A program made the translations under genes and the position numbers. The notes beneath the pieces are model-generated. The model ran no database searches. It saw only the letters and a program-made list of their open reading frames with translations, and was not told where the DNA came from. From Actinomycetota bacterium (GTDB lineage: Bacteria; Actinomycetota; Actinomycetes; S36-B12; FW305-bin1), in assembly GCA_004297305.1 (NCBI GenBank), contig SCTR01000009.1, forward strand, positions 1-64,000: a DNA stretch of 64,000 bases, read 5' to 3'. Positions 8,563 through 17,607 of this stretch are shown one piece after another; position 1 is the stretch's first letter, and each line of letters begins with the position of its first letter.

Positions 8563-9777
8563 ATGGCGACTGAAGCATTCATCTACGAGGCCGTGCGGAC
8601 TCCCCGCGGTCGAGGCAAGAGTTCGGGGTCATTGCACGCCACCAAGCCGATCACTCTCATCAGCACGTTGTTCAACGAGGTGCTACGGCGCAACCCGGGC
8701 CTCGACCCGGCTCGGGTGGACGACGTGATCCTCGGCGTCGGATCCCCGCTGGGCGAGCAGGGCGGCAACCTGGGCCGCACCGTTGCCATCGCCAACGGCA
8801 TGGTGAACTCCGGTCCCGGTTTCCAGCTGAACAGGTTCTGCGCCTCGGGCCTGGAAGCGGTCAACATCGCCGCGCAGAAGGTCCGCGCCGGCTGGGACGA
8901 CCTGATCTTTGCCGGTGGCGTCGAGTCGATGTCCCGGGTCCCGATGGCGTCCGACGGCGGTCCGTGGTCGATGGACCCGGAGACCGCCTTCGCGACCGGT
9001 TTCGTCGCGCAGGGGATCGGTGCCGACCTCATCGCCACGCTGGAGGGATATTCCCGCGAGGACGTCGACTCCTTCGCCGTGGAGTCGCAGACCCGTGCGG
9101 CGAAGGCGATCGCCAACGGGGTGTTCGCCGATTCCATCGTCCCGGTCCGGGACCTGTCGGGCAACGTCATCCTCGATCACGACGAGTTCCCGCGCCGCGG
9201 CACCACGATGGAGTCACTGGCCAGCCTCAAGGCATCCTTCGCCGGTATCGGCGACAAGGGCGGGTTCGATTCGATCGCGCTGCAGAAGTACCACTGGGTC
9301 GAGCGCATCCAGCACGTTCACACCGCGGGCAACTCGTCGGGAATCGTCGACGGTGCTGCGCTGACCATCGTGGGCAGTGAGCAGGCCGGTCGCGAGTTGG
9401 GCCTCACGCCACGAGCCAGGGTTGTCGCTACGGGGATCGTGGGCAGCGAGCCCACGATCATGCTCACCGGGCCGGCCCCGTCCGCCCGTAAGGCGCTGGC
9501 CAAGGCCGGGCTCACCGTCGACGACATCGGCCTGTTCGAGGTCAACGAGGCATTCGCGGCTGTCGTCCTCAAGTTCATGAGCGAGCTCGGGGTTCCGCAC
9601 GAGAAGGTCAACGTCAACGGTGGCGCTATCGCACTCGGGCACCCGCTGGGTGCGACCGGGGCGATGCTGGTCGGCACCGTCATCGACGAGTTGGCCCGGC
9701 GCGACGAGCGCTACGGGCTGGTCACGCTCTGCGCCGGTGGCGGGATGGGTGCGGCCACCATCATCGAGCGGCTCTGA
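8563..9777 (+). CDS. Acetyl-CoA C-acyltransferase (thiolase)
   Basis: 404-residue thiolase. ATG 8563 is chosen because AGAGG lies 9 nt upstream; an in-frame ATG at 8554 has no room for a site. The nucleophile is Cys93 in [12 protein letters not shown], and the other catalytic residues are in [16 protein letters not shown] (His about 360) and [11 protein letters not shown] (Cys about 390). It cleaves 3-ketoacyl-CoA to acetyl-CoA and a shortened acyl-CoA. The FadB-type gene starts 127 bp downstream in the same direction, giving the standard fadA-fadB beta-oxidation pair, expected to process the ring-opened acid. Confidence 0.95.
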   Translation: MATEAFIYEAVRTPRGRGKSSGSLHATKPITLISTLFNEVLRRNPGLDPARVDDVILGVGSPLGEQGGNLGRTVAIANGMVNSGPGFQLNRFCASGLEAVNIAAQKVRAGWDDLIFAGGVESMSRVPMASDGGPWSMDPETAFATGFVAQGIGADLIATLEGYSREDVDSFAVESQTRAAKAIANGVFADSIVPVRDLSGNVILDHDEFPRRGTTMESLASLKASFAGIGDKGGFDSIALQKYHWVERIQHVHTAGNSSGIVDGAALTIVGSEQAGRELGLTPRARVVATGIVGSEPTIMLTGPAPSARKALAKAGLTVDDIGLFEVNEAFAAVVLKFMSELGVPHEKVNVNGGAIALGHPLGATGAMLVGTVIDELARRDERYGLVTLCAGGGMGAATIIERL

Positions 9778-9904
9778 TCGGTCCGAGGCCGACCCGCTGT
9801 TCCAGCTCCTATCACCGCCACGCCCAGCGGCTGCCACCTGCCGAGCCGATGTCCGAGTGATGCCGCCCGCGACTGCGCGCGACCCGATGAGGAAGTAGTG
9901 CTAC

Positions 9905-12073
9905 ATGACTGAGCAGTCCACGATCCGTTGGGACGCCGACGCTGACGGCATCGTCACGTTGACCCTGGACGACCCGACGCAGCGCGCCAACACGATGACC
10001 GACGCGTACGCGGAGTCCATGCGCGCCGCTGTCGACCGGCTGTACGAGGAGAAGGAGTCGGTCACCGGCGTCATCGTGACGTCGGCCAAGAAGACGTTCT
10101 TCGCCGGCGGGGATCTGCGGCTGCTGATCGCGGTCACCGACGAAACCACCGCCGAGTTCGCCGCCGGCATCGAGGCGATCAAGGCTGATCTGCGGCGTCT
10201 GGAGACCCTGGGCCGCCCGGTGGTGGCTGCTCTGAACGGCGCCGCGCTCGGCGGCGGCCTGGAGATCGCGCTGGCGTGCCACCACCGCATCGCGGTGACC
10301 AAGCCGGGCGCGGTGTTCGGTCTGCCCGAGGTGGGCCTCGGACTGCTTCCCGGCGGCGGCGGCGTGGTCCGGGCGACTCGACTGCTCGGCTTGCAGGCAG
10401 CGTTGGAGAAGGTCCTGTTGACGGGAGCTCGGTACGACGCCGAGCAGGCTGTCGCCATCGGCATCGTCGACGAGGTCGTGGCGTCCGACGCCGAGTTGCT
10501 GCCGGCCGCGCGCGCCTGGATCAAGGCGCATCCGGATTCGGTGCAGCCGTGGGATGCGCCGGACTACCGGATGCCCGGCGGAACTCCCACCGACCCCGAT
10601 CTGGGCGGTGCCCTGCCGCTGCTGATCTCGACGCTGGCGAAGAAGTGGAAGGGCGCGCCGCAGCCGGCGCCGCACCACATCCTCTGTGCCGCAACCGAGG
10701 GCGCGATCGTCGACGTCGACAGTGCGCTGGCGATCGAGGGCCGGTACTTCGTCGACCTGGCGCGTGGCCGCGTCGCCAAGAACATGATCCAGGCGACCTG
10801 GTTCGACACCAACGCGATCAAGGCCGGCGGCTCGCGACCGGCCGGTTTCGAACGACGGCTCGCCAGCAAGGTCGCGGTGATCGGGGCCGGCATGATGGGC
10901 GCCGGTATCGCGTACGTCAGCGCCCTGAACGGCCTGCAGGTCGTCCTCAAGGACGTGTCGCTGGAGGCAGCCGAACGCGGCAAGGACTACTCCCGCAAGC
11001 TGTTGGACAAGGCGATCGCCCGCGGTACGTCCACCGAGGCCAAGCGCGACGAGATCCTGGCGCGGATCACCCCCACCGACGACTACGGCGCGCTGGCCGG
11101 CTGCGACCTCGTCGTCGAGGCGGTGTTCGAGAACACCGACCTGAAGCATCAGGTGTTCGCCGAACTCGAACCCATCGTGACCGCGGACGCGTTGCTGGGC
11201 TCGAACACCTCGACGCTGCCGATCACCTCGCTGGCCGCGGGCGTGCAGCGCAAGCGGGACTTCATCGGGCTGCACTTCTTCTCCCCGGTCGACCGGATGG
11301 CCCTGCTGGAGGTCATCCGAGGCGAGGAGACCTCCGATGAGGCCCTTGCCCGCGCTCTCGACTTCGCCAGCCAGATCGGCAAGATTCCGATCGTCGTCAA
11401 CGACAGCCGGGGATTCTTCACCAGCCGGGTGATCTCGACGTTCATCTACGAGGCGCTGGCGATGGTCGGCGAGGGCGTGGCTCCCGCCAGCATCGAGCAG
11501 GCGACCACGCAGGCGGGCTTCCCGGTCGGTGCGCTGCAGCTGTCCGACGAGCTGAACCTGGAGCTCCTGCAGCGGGTGCGCAACGAGGCGCGGGCCGCCG
11601 GCACCTCGGATGTGGCCGCGTTCGCGCCGCGACCGGGCGAAGAGGTCATGGACAAGATGGTCGAGTTGGGACGCCCTGGCCGGCTGCGCGGCAAGGGCTT
11701 CTACGACTATGACGAGTCCGGCCGCCGTACCGCCTTGTGGCCGGGTCTGGCCGAACTGTTCCCGCCCAAGGGCGACCCGGCCGAGGTGGACCTGACCGAA
11801 CTCAAGGACCGGATGCTGTTCATCCAGGCCGTCGAGTCGGCCCGCTGCGTGGCTGAAGGTGTCATCACCGCCACTGCCGACGCCAACGTGGGGTCGATCA
11901 CCGGCATCGGCTACCCGGTCTGGACCGGTGGTGTCCTGCAGTTCATCAACAGTTACCCGGGCGGCATCGCCGCCTTCGTGGCACGCGCCCAGGAGTTGGC
12001 CGCTCGGCACGGCGAGCGGTTCGAGCCCAACCAGCTGTTGCTGGACAAGGCGGCCAGCGGCGAGAAGTTCTAG
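9905..12073 (+). CDS. fadB: Bifunctional enoyl-CoA hydratase / 3-hydroxyacyl-CoA dehydrogenase (FadB type)
   Basis: 722-residue multifunctional beta-oxidation protein from ATG 9905 after GAGGAAG. Residues about 1-190 are a crotonase domain with both catalytic acids in place (NGAALGGGLEIAL, Glu about 119; FGLPEVGLGLLPGG, Glu about 141). The NAD domain begins near 320 with VIGAGMMGAGIA, and the 3-hydroxyacyl-CoA dehydrogenase catalytic His is in GLHFFSPVDRM near 456. The C-terminal duplicated helical domain follows. It hydrates 2-enoyl-CoA and oxidises the product to 3-ketoacyl-CoA for the thiolase upstream. The length is normal for this fusion. Confidence 0.95.
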   Translation: MTEQSTIRWDADADGIVTLTLDDPTQRANTMTDAYAESMRAAVDRLYEEKESVTGVIVTSAKKTFFAGGDLRLLIAVTDETTAEFAAGIEAIKADLRRLETLGRPVVAALNGAALGGGLEIALACHHRIAVTKPGAVFGLPEVGLGLLPGGGGVVRATRLLGLQAALEKVLLTGARYDAEQAVAIGIVDEVVASDAELLPAARAWIKAHPDSVQPWDAPDYRMPGGTPTDPDLGGALPLLISTLAKKWKGAPQPAPHHILCAATEGAIVDVDSALAIEGRYFVDLARGRVAKNMIQATWFDTNAIKAGGSRPAGFERRLASKVAVIGAGMMGAGIAYVSALNGLQVVLKDVSLEAAERGKDYSRKLLDKAIARGTSTEAKRDEILARITPTDDYGALAGCDLVVEAVFENTDLKHQVFAELEPIVTADALLGSNTSTLPITSLAAGVQRKRDFIGLHFFSPVDRMALLEVIRGEETSDEALARALDFASQIGKIPIVVNDSRGFFTSRVISTFIYEALAMVGEGVAPASIEQATTQAGFPVGALQLSDELNLELLQRVRNEARAAGTSDVAAFAPRPGEEVMDKMVELGRPGRLRGKGFYDYDESGRRTALWPGLAELFPPKGDPAEVDLTELKDRMLFIQAVESARCVAEGVITATADANVGSITGIGYPVWTGGVLQFINSYPGGIAAFVARAQELAARHGERFEPNQLLLDKAASGEKF

Positions 12074-12107
12074 TCCCACCCAGCACGACGGCGGGCGGTC
12101 CGGCGGG

Positions 12108-12401
12108 TCAGATCTCGACCTGCAGGGCCGCCCGTGCCGCGAGGTAGGGCCGGACGAGTTCAGTCAGGACCCGCTGGTGCTCGGGATGAGCGGCGTACGT
12201 CTGGTACTCCGCGACGCCGGGGAACTCCGCGATGACCGCCGCATCCGCGGTACTGGCTCCCAAGCCGAGGTCCGTCCAGACACCGAACGTGCCGAGGTCG
12301 GCCAGGATGGGCGCCAAGGACCGCAGGGCCTCGACTGCTGCGGTGCGCTGTTCTGGGGTGGATTCCGGAGTCCAGGTGAAGACGGCGATATGGCGGAGCA
12401 C
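12108..12401 (-). CDS. Dabb (stress-responsive A/B barrel) domain protein
   Basis: 97-residue protein starting at GTG 12401 close behind GGGAG. It opens with LRHIAVFTWTPESTPEQ and ends with the HPEHQRVLTELVRPYLA strand-helix typical of the dimeric alpha/beta barrel Dabb family. Members include small stress proteins and aromatic or olivetolic-acid cyclases. It follows the LLM oxidoreductase gene by 75 bp in the same direction and converges with fadB. Function is not predictable beyond the fold. Confidence 0.85.
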   Translation of the reverse strand: MLRHIAVFTWTPESTPEQRTAAVEALRSLAPILADLGTFGVWTDLGLGASTADAAVIAEFPGVAEYQTYAAHPEHQRVLTELVRPYLAARAALQVEI

Positions 12402-12476
12402 GGCTCCCTTTCCGCCGCGGGCGGGTTGCGCGGCTGTGGGTCTGACCGCTGCGACGCGGTCTCTGGCAGCGACAGG

Positions 12477-13493
12477 TCAGCCCAGCGACTCGGCGAGCAC
12501 GGCCAGCGCGGCCTCGTCCGAGGTGCTCGCGATCAGCGTGGTGACCGGCGACTCGCGCCAGGCGTGGATCCGCTCGGCGATACGGCTACGGGGGCCCACC
12601 AGGGCGATCTCGTCGATGAGGGCGTCGGGAACAGCGGCGATCGCTTCGGCGCGCCGGCCGTCCAGGTAGAGGTCCTGGATGGCGTCGGCGTCGGCGGCGA
12701 ATCCGAACCGGGCTGCGAGGTCGTGGTAGAAGTTCCGGCCGCGGGCTCCCATGCCCCCGACGTACAGCGCCACCCACGGCCGGATGGTGTCGCGCGCTCG
12801 TGCGACGTCGTCGTCGAGAACGACTTTGACGACCGCAGCAACGTCGAACGTGGCCAGGTCGACATCGGCCAGGATCTCGCCGAATGCTGACGACCAGCGG
12901 GTGGGAGAGAAGAACAGCGGCAACCAGCCATCGGCGATGTCGGTCGCCAGCGAGACGTTGCGCGGTCCGAGCGCGGCCAGGTAGATCGGTACGGAGCGGG
13001 CCGGAAGAATGCTGCGCAGTGGCTTGCCGAGGCCGGTGGAGCCGGGCCCGCGATAGGGAATCTGGTAGACCTCCCCGTCCAGTTGCAACGGGGTCTCACG
13101 CGCCATCACCTGACGGACCGCCGCCACGTATTCCCGGGTACGCGCCAAGGGGGCCGAGTACGGCTGGCCGTGCCAGCCCTCGGCTACCTGCGGACCGGAC
13201 AACCCGAGTCCGAGGATTGCCCGGCCGTCGGAGAAGGTGTCCAGGGTCATCGCGGTCATCGCGGTCATCGCCGGTGTGCGCGCCGGGATCTGCATGATCC
13301 CGGTGCCCAGCTTGATGCGTTCGGTGTGCGCGGCGATCCAGGTCAGTGGAACGACGCTGTCGGAGCCGTAGGCCTCGTAGGTCCAGACGGAGTGGTATCC
13401 AAGGCCTTCGACGTGCCGGGCGAGCCGGACGAAAGTGGCCGGATCGGGTGCAGCGTGGTCGAGCAGCAGCCCGAGTCGCAGGTCACGTGTCAT
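12477..13493 (-). CDS. LLM class flavin-dependent oxidoreductase, probably F420-dependent
   Basis: 338-residue luciferase-like monooxygenase. ATG 13493 is chosen over upstream options because CGGAGGG precedes it and it begins the (beta/alpha)8 barrel with [11 protein letters not shown]. It carries [27 protein letters not shown] and [16 protein letters not shown], the pattern of the F420-dependent LLM enzymes abundant in Actinobacteria. Members reduce or oxidise hydrides on diverse substrates, including xenobiotics and secondary metabolites. It is divergent from a phytoene-desaturase-like flavoprotein and upstream of the Dabb gene. The cofactor (F420 or FMN) is inferred from the subfamily. Confidence 0.9.
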   Translation of the reverse strand: MTRDLRLGLLLDHAAPDPATFVRLARHVEGLGYHSVWTYEAYGSDSVVPLTWIAAHTERIKLGTGIMQIPARTPAMTAMTAMTLDTFSDGRAILGLGLSGPQVAEGWHGQPYSAPLARTREYVAAVRQVMARETPLQLDGEVYQIPYRGPGSTGLGKPLRSILPARSVPIYLAALGPRNVSLATDIADGWLPLFFSPTRWSSAFGEILADVDLATFDVAAVVKVVLDDDVARARDTIRPWVALYVGGMGARGRNFYHDLAARFGFAADADAIQDLYLDGRRAEAIAAVPDALIDEIALVGPRSRIAERIHAWRESPVTTLIASTSDEAALAVLAESLG

Positions 13494-13709
13494 GTGCCAC
13501 CCTCCGTCGAATCCAGCCGGCTTCCTCAACCGCTTGGACCCTAGCGAAGGCTCGTCGTCGGTCGGGGCGTGCCCGGTGCCGCGGGTGGCACTAGCCTGAC
13601 GGCGCACGTTGCGGATACACGCTCGCCGGGCGTGTGCTGCTGCGGTCCGTTCGGCGCCGATCGTGACCACCGGACCGACCGGCGCACGGGCTGCTTGCTG
13701 GGGGTGACG

Positions 13710-15170
13710 GTGAGTTCGGTCGTCGTGGTCGGGTCCGGACCGAACGGGCTGGTGGCCGCCGTGCTCTTGGCGGACTGCGGGTTCGACGTCGAGGTGATCG
13801 AAGCGGCAGCGCTGCCCGGGGGCGGCCTGCACACCAGCGAGTTGACGCTTCCGGGCTTCCGGCACGACGTCTGCGCGTCGGTTTATCCGCTCGCGCTGGC
13901 ATCGCCGGTGTTGCGCGGGATGGGTCTGGAACGAGAGGGCCTGCGCTGGGCGCATTCCCCAGTGGCCCTGGCGCATCCGCTGGACGGCGCTGCCGCCGGG
14001 TTGCTGCACCGCAGCCTGTCGCGGACTGCAGCGGAACTGGGTGAGGACGGCGCTCGCTGGCGGACCCTGGTGGGTTCTGCCGCCGCTGCGGGCGACACCC
14101 TGGTCGACGCCCTGATGTCGCCGCTGCAGTTTCCCCGTCGCGGTCACCGCGACCTCCTCCGGTACGGCACGGCGGGGGTTCTGCCAGCCGCCTGGCTGGC
14201 TCCTGCCGCATTGCGTGGCGAGCCGGCTCGCGCGATGTTCGCCGGTCTGGCAGCACATTCGGCCCTGCACCTGGGGGCTCCGCTCACCAGCGGCTACGGA
14301 GTTCTGCTGGCCGCCTTGGCGCATCGCGTCGGCTGGCCGGTGGTCGTGGGCGGATCGGACCAGTTGGCCGCGGCACTTGTGGCGCGGCTACGGTCCCGGG
14401 GCGGCCGGATCACATTGGGGCGCAAGGTAATCGACGTCCGTGAACTGTCGTACGCCGATGCCGTGGTGCTCGACGTCGGCCCGCGGCAGCTGCTGGAACT
14501 GGCGGGCCCCCTGCTGCCGGCGTCGTACGCGCGAGGGCTCCGGAGGTTTCGCTCCGGTCCCGGCGTGTTCAAGGTCGACTGGGCACTGGACGGCCCGGTG
14601 CCGTGGCGCGACAGCCGGGTCGCAACGGCCGCCACGGTGCATCTGGGTGGAACGCTCGGACAGGTCGTGGCGGCCGAACGAGCCGTGGCGCAGGGTCGGC
14701 ACGTCGACCGGCCGTTCGTCCTGTTCGGCCAGCCCACGGTGGCCGATCCGTCGAGAGCTCCGCGCGGCGGCCACATCGCTTGGGCCTATTGCCATGTGCC
14801 GAACTCCTCGACCCGGGACATGACAGCTGCGATCGAGGCGCAGGTCGAGCGGTTCGCCCCCGGTTTCGCAGAGCGGGTGATCGGCCGGCACGTCATGGGG
14901 CCGGCGCAGCTGCAGGCCCATAATGCGAATCTGATCGGCGGCGACATCGCCGGCGGTTCGGCCGATTGGCGACAGTTCTTGTTCCGACCGATGCCTGCCC
15001 GTGAACCCTGGGTTGTCCCGATCCGGAACACTTACCTCTGTTCGGCCTCGACGCCGCCCGGTGGCGGTGTTCACGGAATGGGTGGATTCCATGCCGCCGG
15101 TGCGCTGTTGCGTCGAATGGGTGGGCCGACGTCGTCCGCAACTCCATGGGGATCCGGCAGCCGGACGTGA
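13710..15170 (+). CDS. NAD(P)/FAD-dependent oxidoreductase, phytoene desaturase-like
   Basis: 486-residue flavoprotein of the phytoene dehydrogenase/CrtI-like amine oxidase superfamily. It has [20 protein letters not shown] near the N-terminus, then an acidic-ended strand (VEVIEA) and [19 protein letters not shown]. The C-terminal FAD block is [19 protein letters not shown]. Start is GTG 13710 behind GGGGG; GTG 13704 is an in-frame alternative. No carotenoid genes (crtB, crtE) are nearby, so a carotenoid role is not supported. Many actinobacteria carry such uncharacterised members. Divergent from the LLM gene with about 215 bp between starts. Confidence 0.85.
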   Translation: MSSVVVVGSGPNGLVAAVLLADCGFDVEVIEAAALPGGGLHTSELTLPGFRHDVCASVYPLALASPVLRGMGLEREGLRWAHSPVALAHPLDGAAAGLLHRSLSRTAAELGEDGARWRTLVGSAAAAGDTLVDALMSPLQFPRRGHRDLLRYGTAGVLPAAWLAPAALRGEPARAMFAGLAAHSALHLGAPLTSGYGVLLAALAHRVGWPVVVGGSDQLAAALVARLRSRGGRITLGRKVIDVRELSYADAVVLDVGPRQLLELAGPLLPASYARGLRRFRSGPGVFKVDWALDGPVPWRDSRVATAATVHLGGTLGQVVAAERAVAQGRHVDRPFVLFGQPTVADPSRAPRGGHIAWAYCHVPNSSTRDMTAAIEAQVERFAPGFAERVIGRHVMGPAQLQAHNANLIGGDIAGGSADWRQFLFRPMPAREPWVVPIRNTYLCSASTPPGGGVHGMGGFHAAGALLRRMGGPTSSATPWGSGSRT

Positions 15171-15225
15171 CGCAGAACTCTCCTCAGTTGCCTGCGGAAA
15201 CTGACCGCAGTGCCGTGTGGGGCGT

Positions 15226-15231
15226 TATGCT
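15226..15231 (+). promoter_or_regulatory. Predicted -10 box upstream of the Lsr2-like gene
   Basis: TATGCT at 15226-15231 is followed after 7 nt by a GTG at 15239. That GTG opens a 7-codon frame ending in TGA at 15260-15262, which overlaps an ATG at 15259 in frame with the Lsr2-like gene. A leaderless mini-leader is possible. A weak CTGACC lies 19 bp upstream as -35. Confidence 0.4.
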
Positions 15232-15291
15232 CTGCTCCGTGCGCCGGCCGGGCGCCGCATGAATTCGGCAACTATCAGGGAGCAAATCGCC

Positions 15292-15597
15292 GTGCAGGTC
15301 ACCATTGATTCGAGCGACGACATCAAGCACGTCCTCTCGGTTCTGCAGGCTGTTTTCGGCGCCAAGTTCGACGCCGCGCCGGCTGCGCCGGTGACGAAGG
15401 CGCCGCGGGCTCGCGCTGCAGCGCCGCGGGCGAAGCGGACCGTGCGGGCCGGGCGCCCGGCGCGCGGTGGTCGCAGCAAGGCCGTCGACGCCGCCGCGGT
15501 GCGTGCCTGGGCCAACGACAGCGGTGTTCCGGTGTCGGCGCGGGGCCCGATCCCGGCGTCGCTTCGCGACGCCTACCTCGCTTCCGTCGGAGGCTGA
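15292..15597 (+). CDS. Lsr2-like DNA-binding protein
   Basis: About 101 residues from GTG 15292, preceded by GGGAG 9 nt upstream; ATG 15259, coupled to a mini-ORF, would add 11 residues. The C-terminal 35 residues (VRAWANDSGVPVSARGPIPA) match the Lsr2 DNA-binding domain, although the minor-groove R-G-R hook reads R-G-P. The middle is an Ala/Lys/Arg-rich linker with GRPARGGRS, resembling an AT-hook. The N-terminus (VQVTIDSSDDIKHVLSVLQ) is not the usual Lsr2 dimerisation arm. It is probably a nucleoid-associated or xenogeneic-silencing paralogue. A long hairpin terminator follows. Confidence 0.8.
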   Translation: MQVTIDSSDDIKHVLSVLQAVFGAKFDAAPAAPVTKAPRARAAAPRAKRTVRAGRPARGGRSKAVDAAAVRAWANDSGVPVSARGPIPASLRDAYLASVGG

Positions 15598-15604
15598 TTC
15601 GTCG

Positions 15605-15650
15605 AGCCGTGATGGCGGTCGTGGCACGTGCTGCGGCCGCCATCACGGCT
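15605..15650 (+). terminator. Hairpin terminator after the Lsr2-like gene
   Basis: A perfect 14-bp stem (AGCCGTGATGGCGG at 15605-15618 with its complement at 15637-15650) has an 18-nt loop. It lies 7 nt after the stop codon and 40 nt before the convergent GH16-like gene ends. Confidence 0.75.
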
Positions 15651-15690
15651 TGCGACGTACTGCGTGGGCCTGATCAATCGGCAGGCCTGG

Positions 15691-16593
15691 TCAAGCAGGC
15701 TCGTAGACCCGGACCCAGTCGACCTCGAGATCGGCCAACGCGGTGGTCGTCGACGGATAGCGCTGGGCCTCGGTCTGCAATGCCAGCCACATCGGCTTGG
15801 TCGGCACGTTCGGCCCGTCGATGGTGGTCCAGACCTGCCCGTCGAGCAGGTAGTCGATGCGGCCCGCAGTCCATTCGACCCCGACGGTGTGCCATTGCGT
15901 CATGTCGACCCCGGACATGTTTCGCTGGATCTTGGTGTCGACGTCTCCCCAGTGCAGGAAAGCGGAGTAGGCCGAGCGATTGCCGCCGTCGTCCTCGCCG
16001 AAATTGATTTCGCCGTCCTGTGGCCAGCGTTCCGACAGCGGCCACAGCAGGGCGACCCACTTGATGTCGGCACTGGATGCCACGCGTAGCCGGACTTCCC
16101 ATTTGCCGTAGGTCTGCGCGACGTCGTGCAGTGACACGCCACCGGTGACGATGCGGCCGCCGGCGATCTCACTGTGCAGCACGAGGGAGCCGTTGCCGAC
16201 CACGACGTTGTCCTTCTCCCAGCGGCCGTACGGGTTCCCGCCGGGTTGACCGGAGTACGCACCCCATTCCGGGGCCAGGGCGTTGCGCCCGAAGTCGTCG
16301 TAGAAGATGGTCCGCCAGCCGGCTGGATCGCCGGTGGTCGGTGACGCGTCGACGATGTCGGGAGGTCGCGGCGAGCTCGGCTCCGGATCGGGCTGCTGCG
16401 CGGAACTGCCGGCTGAGGGCTGTAGTTGTGTGGGGGACGGGTCCGGGTCGGCACCCGAGCGGGAGACCGCCGCCACCACCCCGACGGTGGCAGCGCCGGC
16501 GACCAGCAAGGTGACGGCTCCGGCGGCCAGGCGTTGCCGCCGACGCGAACTGCTGTCCGGTTCGGTGTCGTCGTTGACTGCGTGCCTCGGCAC
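15691..16593 (-). CDS. Secreted or membrane-anchored GH16-like (concanavalin-fold) protein
   Basis: 300 residues. A short basic N-terminus is followed by a hydrophobic helix (LAAGAVTLLVAGAATVGVVA, about residues 22-41), a Pro/Ser-rich linker to about residue 85, and a glycoside hydrolase family 16 domain from FYDDFGRN to DWVRVYEPA. GH16 enzymes cut beta-1,3/1,4-glucans, and the catalytic strand is E-x-D-x-(x)-E. Here it reads GEINFGED, so both Glu are present but the middle Asp is Asn. That may change activity or mark a binding subfamily. The N-terminal helix has no clear cleavage site, so anchoring is as likely as secretion. Divergent from the MmpS-like gene. Confidence 0.85.
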   Translation of the reverse strand: MPRHAVNDDTEPDSSSRRRQRLAAGAVTLLVAGAATVGVVAAVSRSGADPDPSPTQLQPSAGSSAQQPDPEPSSPRPPDIVDASPTTGDPAGWRTIFYDDFGRNALAPEWGAYSGQPGGNPYGRWEKDNVVVGNGSLVLHSEIAGGRIVTGGVSLHDVAQTYGKWEVRLRVASSADIKWVALLWPLSERWPQDGEINFGEDDGGNRSAYSAFLHWGDVDTKIQRNMSGVDMTQWHTVGVEWTAGRIDYLLDGQVWTTIDGPNVPTKPMWLALQTEAQRYPSTTTALADLEVDWVRVYEPA

Positions 16594-16897
16594 GACACCG
16601 CCTCTCCGTCAGCCAATAGTCGGTCGGGATCCCGCGATGACCTGTGCCGGAAGCGCTCAGCCAGCGGCGCCGGTGGGCTTCCCCCCCGTCCTCACAGTAC
16701 GTGGCCCGGCAGCCGAAGGTTCCCTGCTTCGGCCGGCCGACCGCGGGCGCTCGACCCGCTCGGAGCAGGTCGAGCGCCGTCGGTGCCGGTCCAGTCGCCG
16801 CACGTGAACGGCGATTCCCTAGAGTCTGCCCGCGAAGCGGGTGCCGCCCGTCGTCCTCGTGGGAGGCAGTCGGCGGCGCTGGGGGCAGGGAGGTGCC
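16594..16897. promoter_or_regulatory. Intergenic region between the GH16-like and MmpS-like genes
   Basis: This 304-bp divergent gap holds a 7-C homopolymer at 16681-16687 and a candidate -10 (TAGAGT, 16820-16825) reading toward the MmpS-like gene. No convincing -35, operator or small gene was found. Confidence 0.3.
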
Positions 16898-17392
16898 ATG
16901 ACCAGCGAGTCCGATTCTCGTCCGGCCGCGCCGCCGTCGGACGAGCGGTCCAGGCGCGGCTGGCGCTTCTGGCTGGCGCTGGTCGGTCCGGTGCTGGTCG
17001 TGATCGCTGTGGCGCTGGCGGTCTGGGCGGTACAGAAGAATCGGGTCCGCCCGTCGTCGGCCGCGACTCCGGTGGTGTCGAGCACCGCGCTGTTCCACGA
17101 GGTCCGCTATGAGGCGGACGGGGATGTCGCGGTGGCGGAGGTGACGCTGGCGACCGCCGACGGTGGGGTCGGCGTACCCACCCGGGTGCGGTTGCCGCTT
17201 ACGGACGCCGCCGGCGCGGTGGGTGTCCGCCGGACGCTGACCACCGGGTCGCTGGCCTCACTTGTGGTCCGGCCGGTGGAGGCGTCGGCGAACTCCAAGG
17301 TCACCTGCCGGATCCGCGTCGACGGAGTGGTGGTGGTCGAGCGCAGCGCGACCGGCGTTGCCGCGGTGGCGAACTGCTCGCGAATCATCTGA
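16898..17392 (+). CDS. MmpS family transport accessory protein-like
   Basis: 164 residues from ATG 16898 after AGGGAGG. A charged N-terminus leads to one membrane helix (WLALVGPVLVVIAVALAVWA, about 25-44). The extracytoplasmic domain begins VRYEADGDVAVAEVTL and ends with ITCR-like text, VTCRIRVDGVVVVERS...NCSRI. The ITCRI-x-V-x-G-x-V-x-x-E block and final Cys are characteristic of mycobacterial MmpS4/MmpS5, which assist RND transporters MmpL4/L5 in siderophore or drug export. No mmpL gene lies in the window, so any partner is elsewhere. The remote similarity rests on the C-terminal block and topology. Confidence 0.65.
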   Translation: MTSESDSRPAAPPSDERSRRGWRFWLALVGPVLVVIAVALAVWAVQKNRVRPSSAATPVVSSTALFHEVRYEADGDVAVAEVTLATADGGVGVPTRVRLPLTDAAGAVGVRRTLTTGSLASLVVRPVEASANSKVTCRIRVDGVVVVERSATGVAAVANCSRII

Positions 17393-17446
17393 TCGGCTTC
17401 GGCGGCCCGCTTCGCCGCCTTGCGACGGATGGGGACCGTCGTGGCG

Positions 17447-17480
17447 CGGACGCCGACGGGCTCGGGCCCGTCGGCGTCCG
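17447..17480. terminator. Perfect 15-bp hairpin, likely bidirectional terminator
   Basis: CGGACGCCGACGGGC (17447-17461) and its exact complement (17466-17480) flank the 4-nt loop TCGG. It lies 54 bp after the MmpS-like gene and 6 bp beyond the 3' end of the oppositely transcribed tRNA-His, so it could end both transcripts. Confidence 0.75.
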
Positions 17481-17486
17481 GCTCGG

Positions 17487-17563
17487 TGGGGTGAGTGACG
17501 GGACTTGAACCCGCGACACCCGGGACCACAACCCGGTGCTCTACCAGCTGAGCTACACCCACC
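17487..17563 (-). tRNA. tRNA-His (GTG anticodon)
   Basis: On the minus strand the sequence folds into a full cloverleaf: acceptor GTGGGTG with CACTCAC, D arm GCTCAGCTGGTAGAGC, anticodon loop TTGTGGT with GTG, and T arm GCGGGTTCAAGTCCCGT. The encoded G at position -1 (17563) faces C73 (17490), the tRNA-His identity pair, and CCA is encoded (17487-17489). Confidence 0.97.
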
Positions 17564-17607
17564 ATGCAGCCGCGCAGCGCCGCGGCTGGAGCAGTGTAGC
17601 GGCGACG

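Noticed and set aside
9812-12079. 755-codon open frame on the minus strand opposite fadB
   Set aside because: It is the antisense shadow of a well-matched fadB; high GC makes long opposite frames common, and its translation is repetitive with no family signature.
13569-13709. Upstream extension of the phytoene-desaturase-like protein
   Set aside because: The extra residues precede the FAD-binding motif by about 47 residues and resemble no family; GTG 13710 or 13704 begins directly at the conserved strand.
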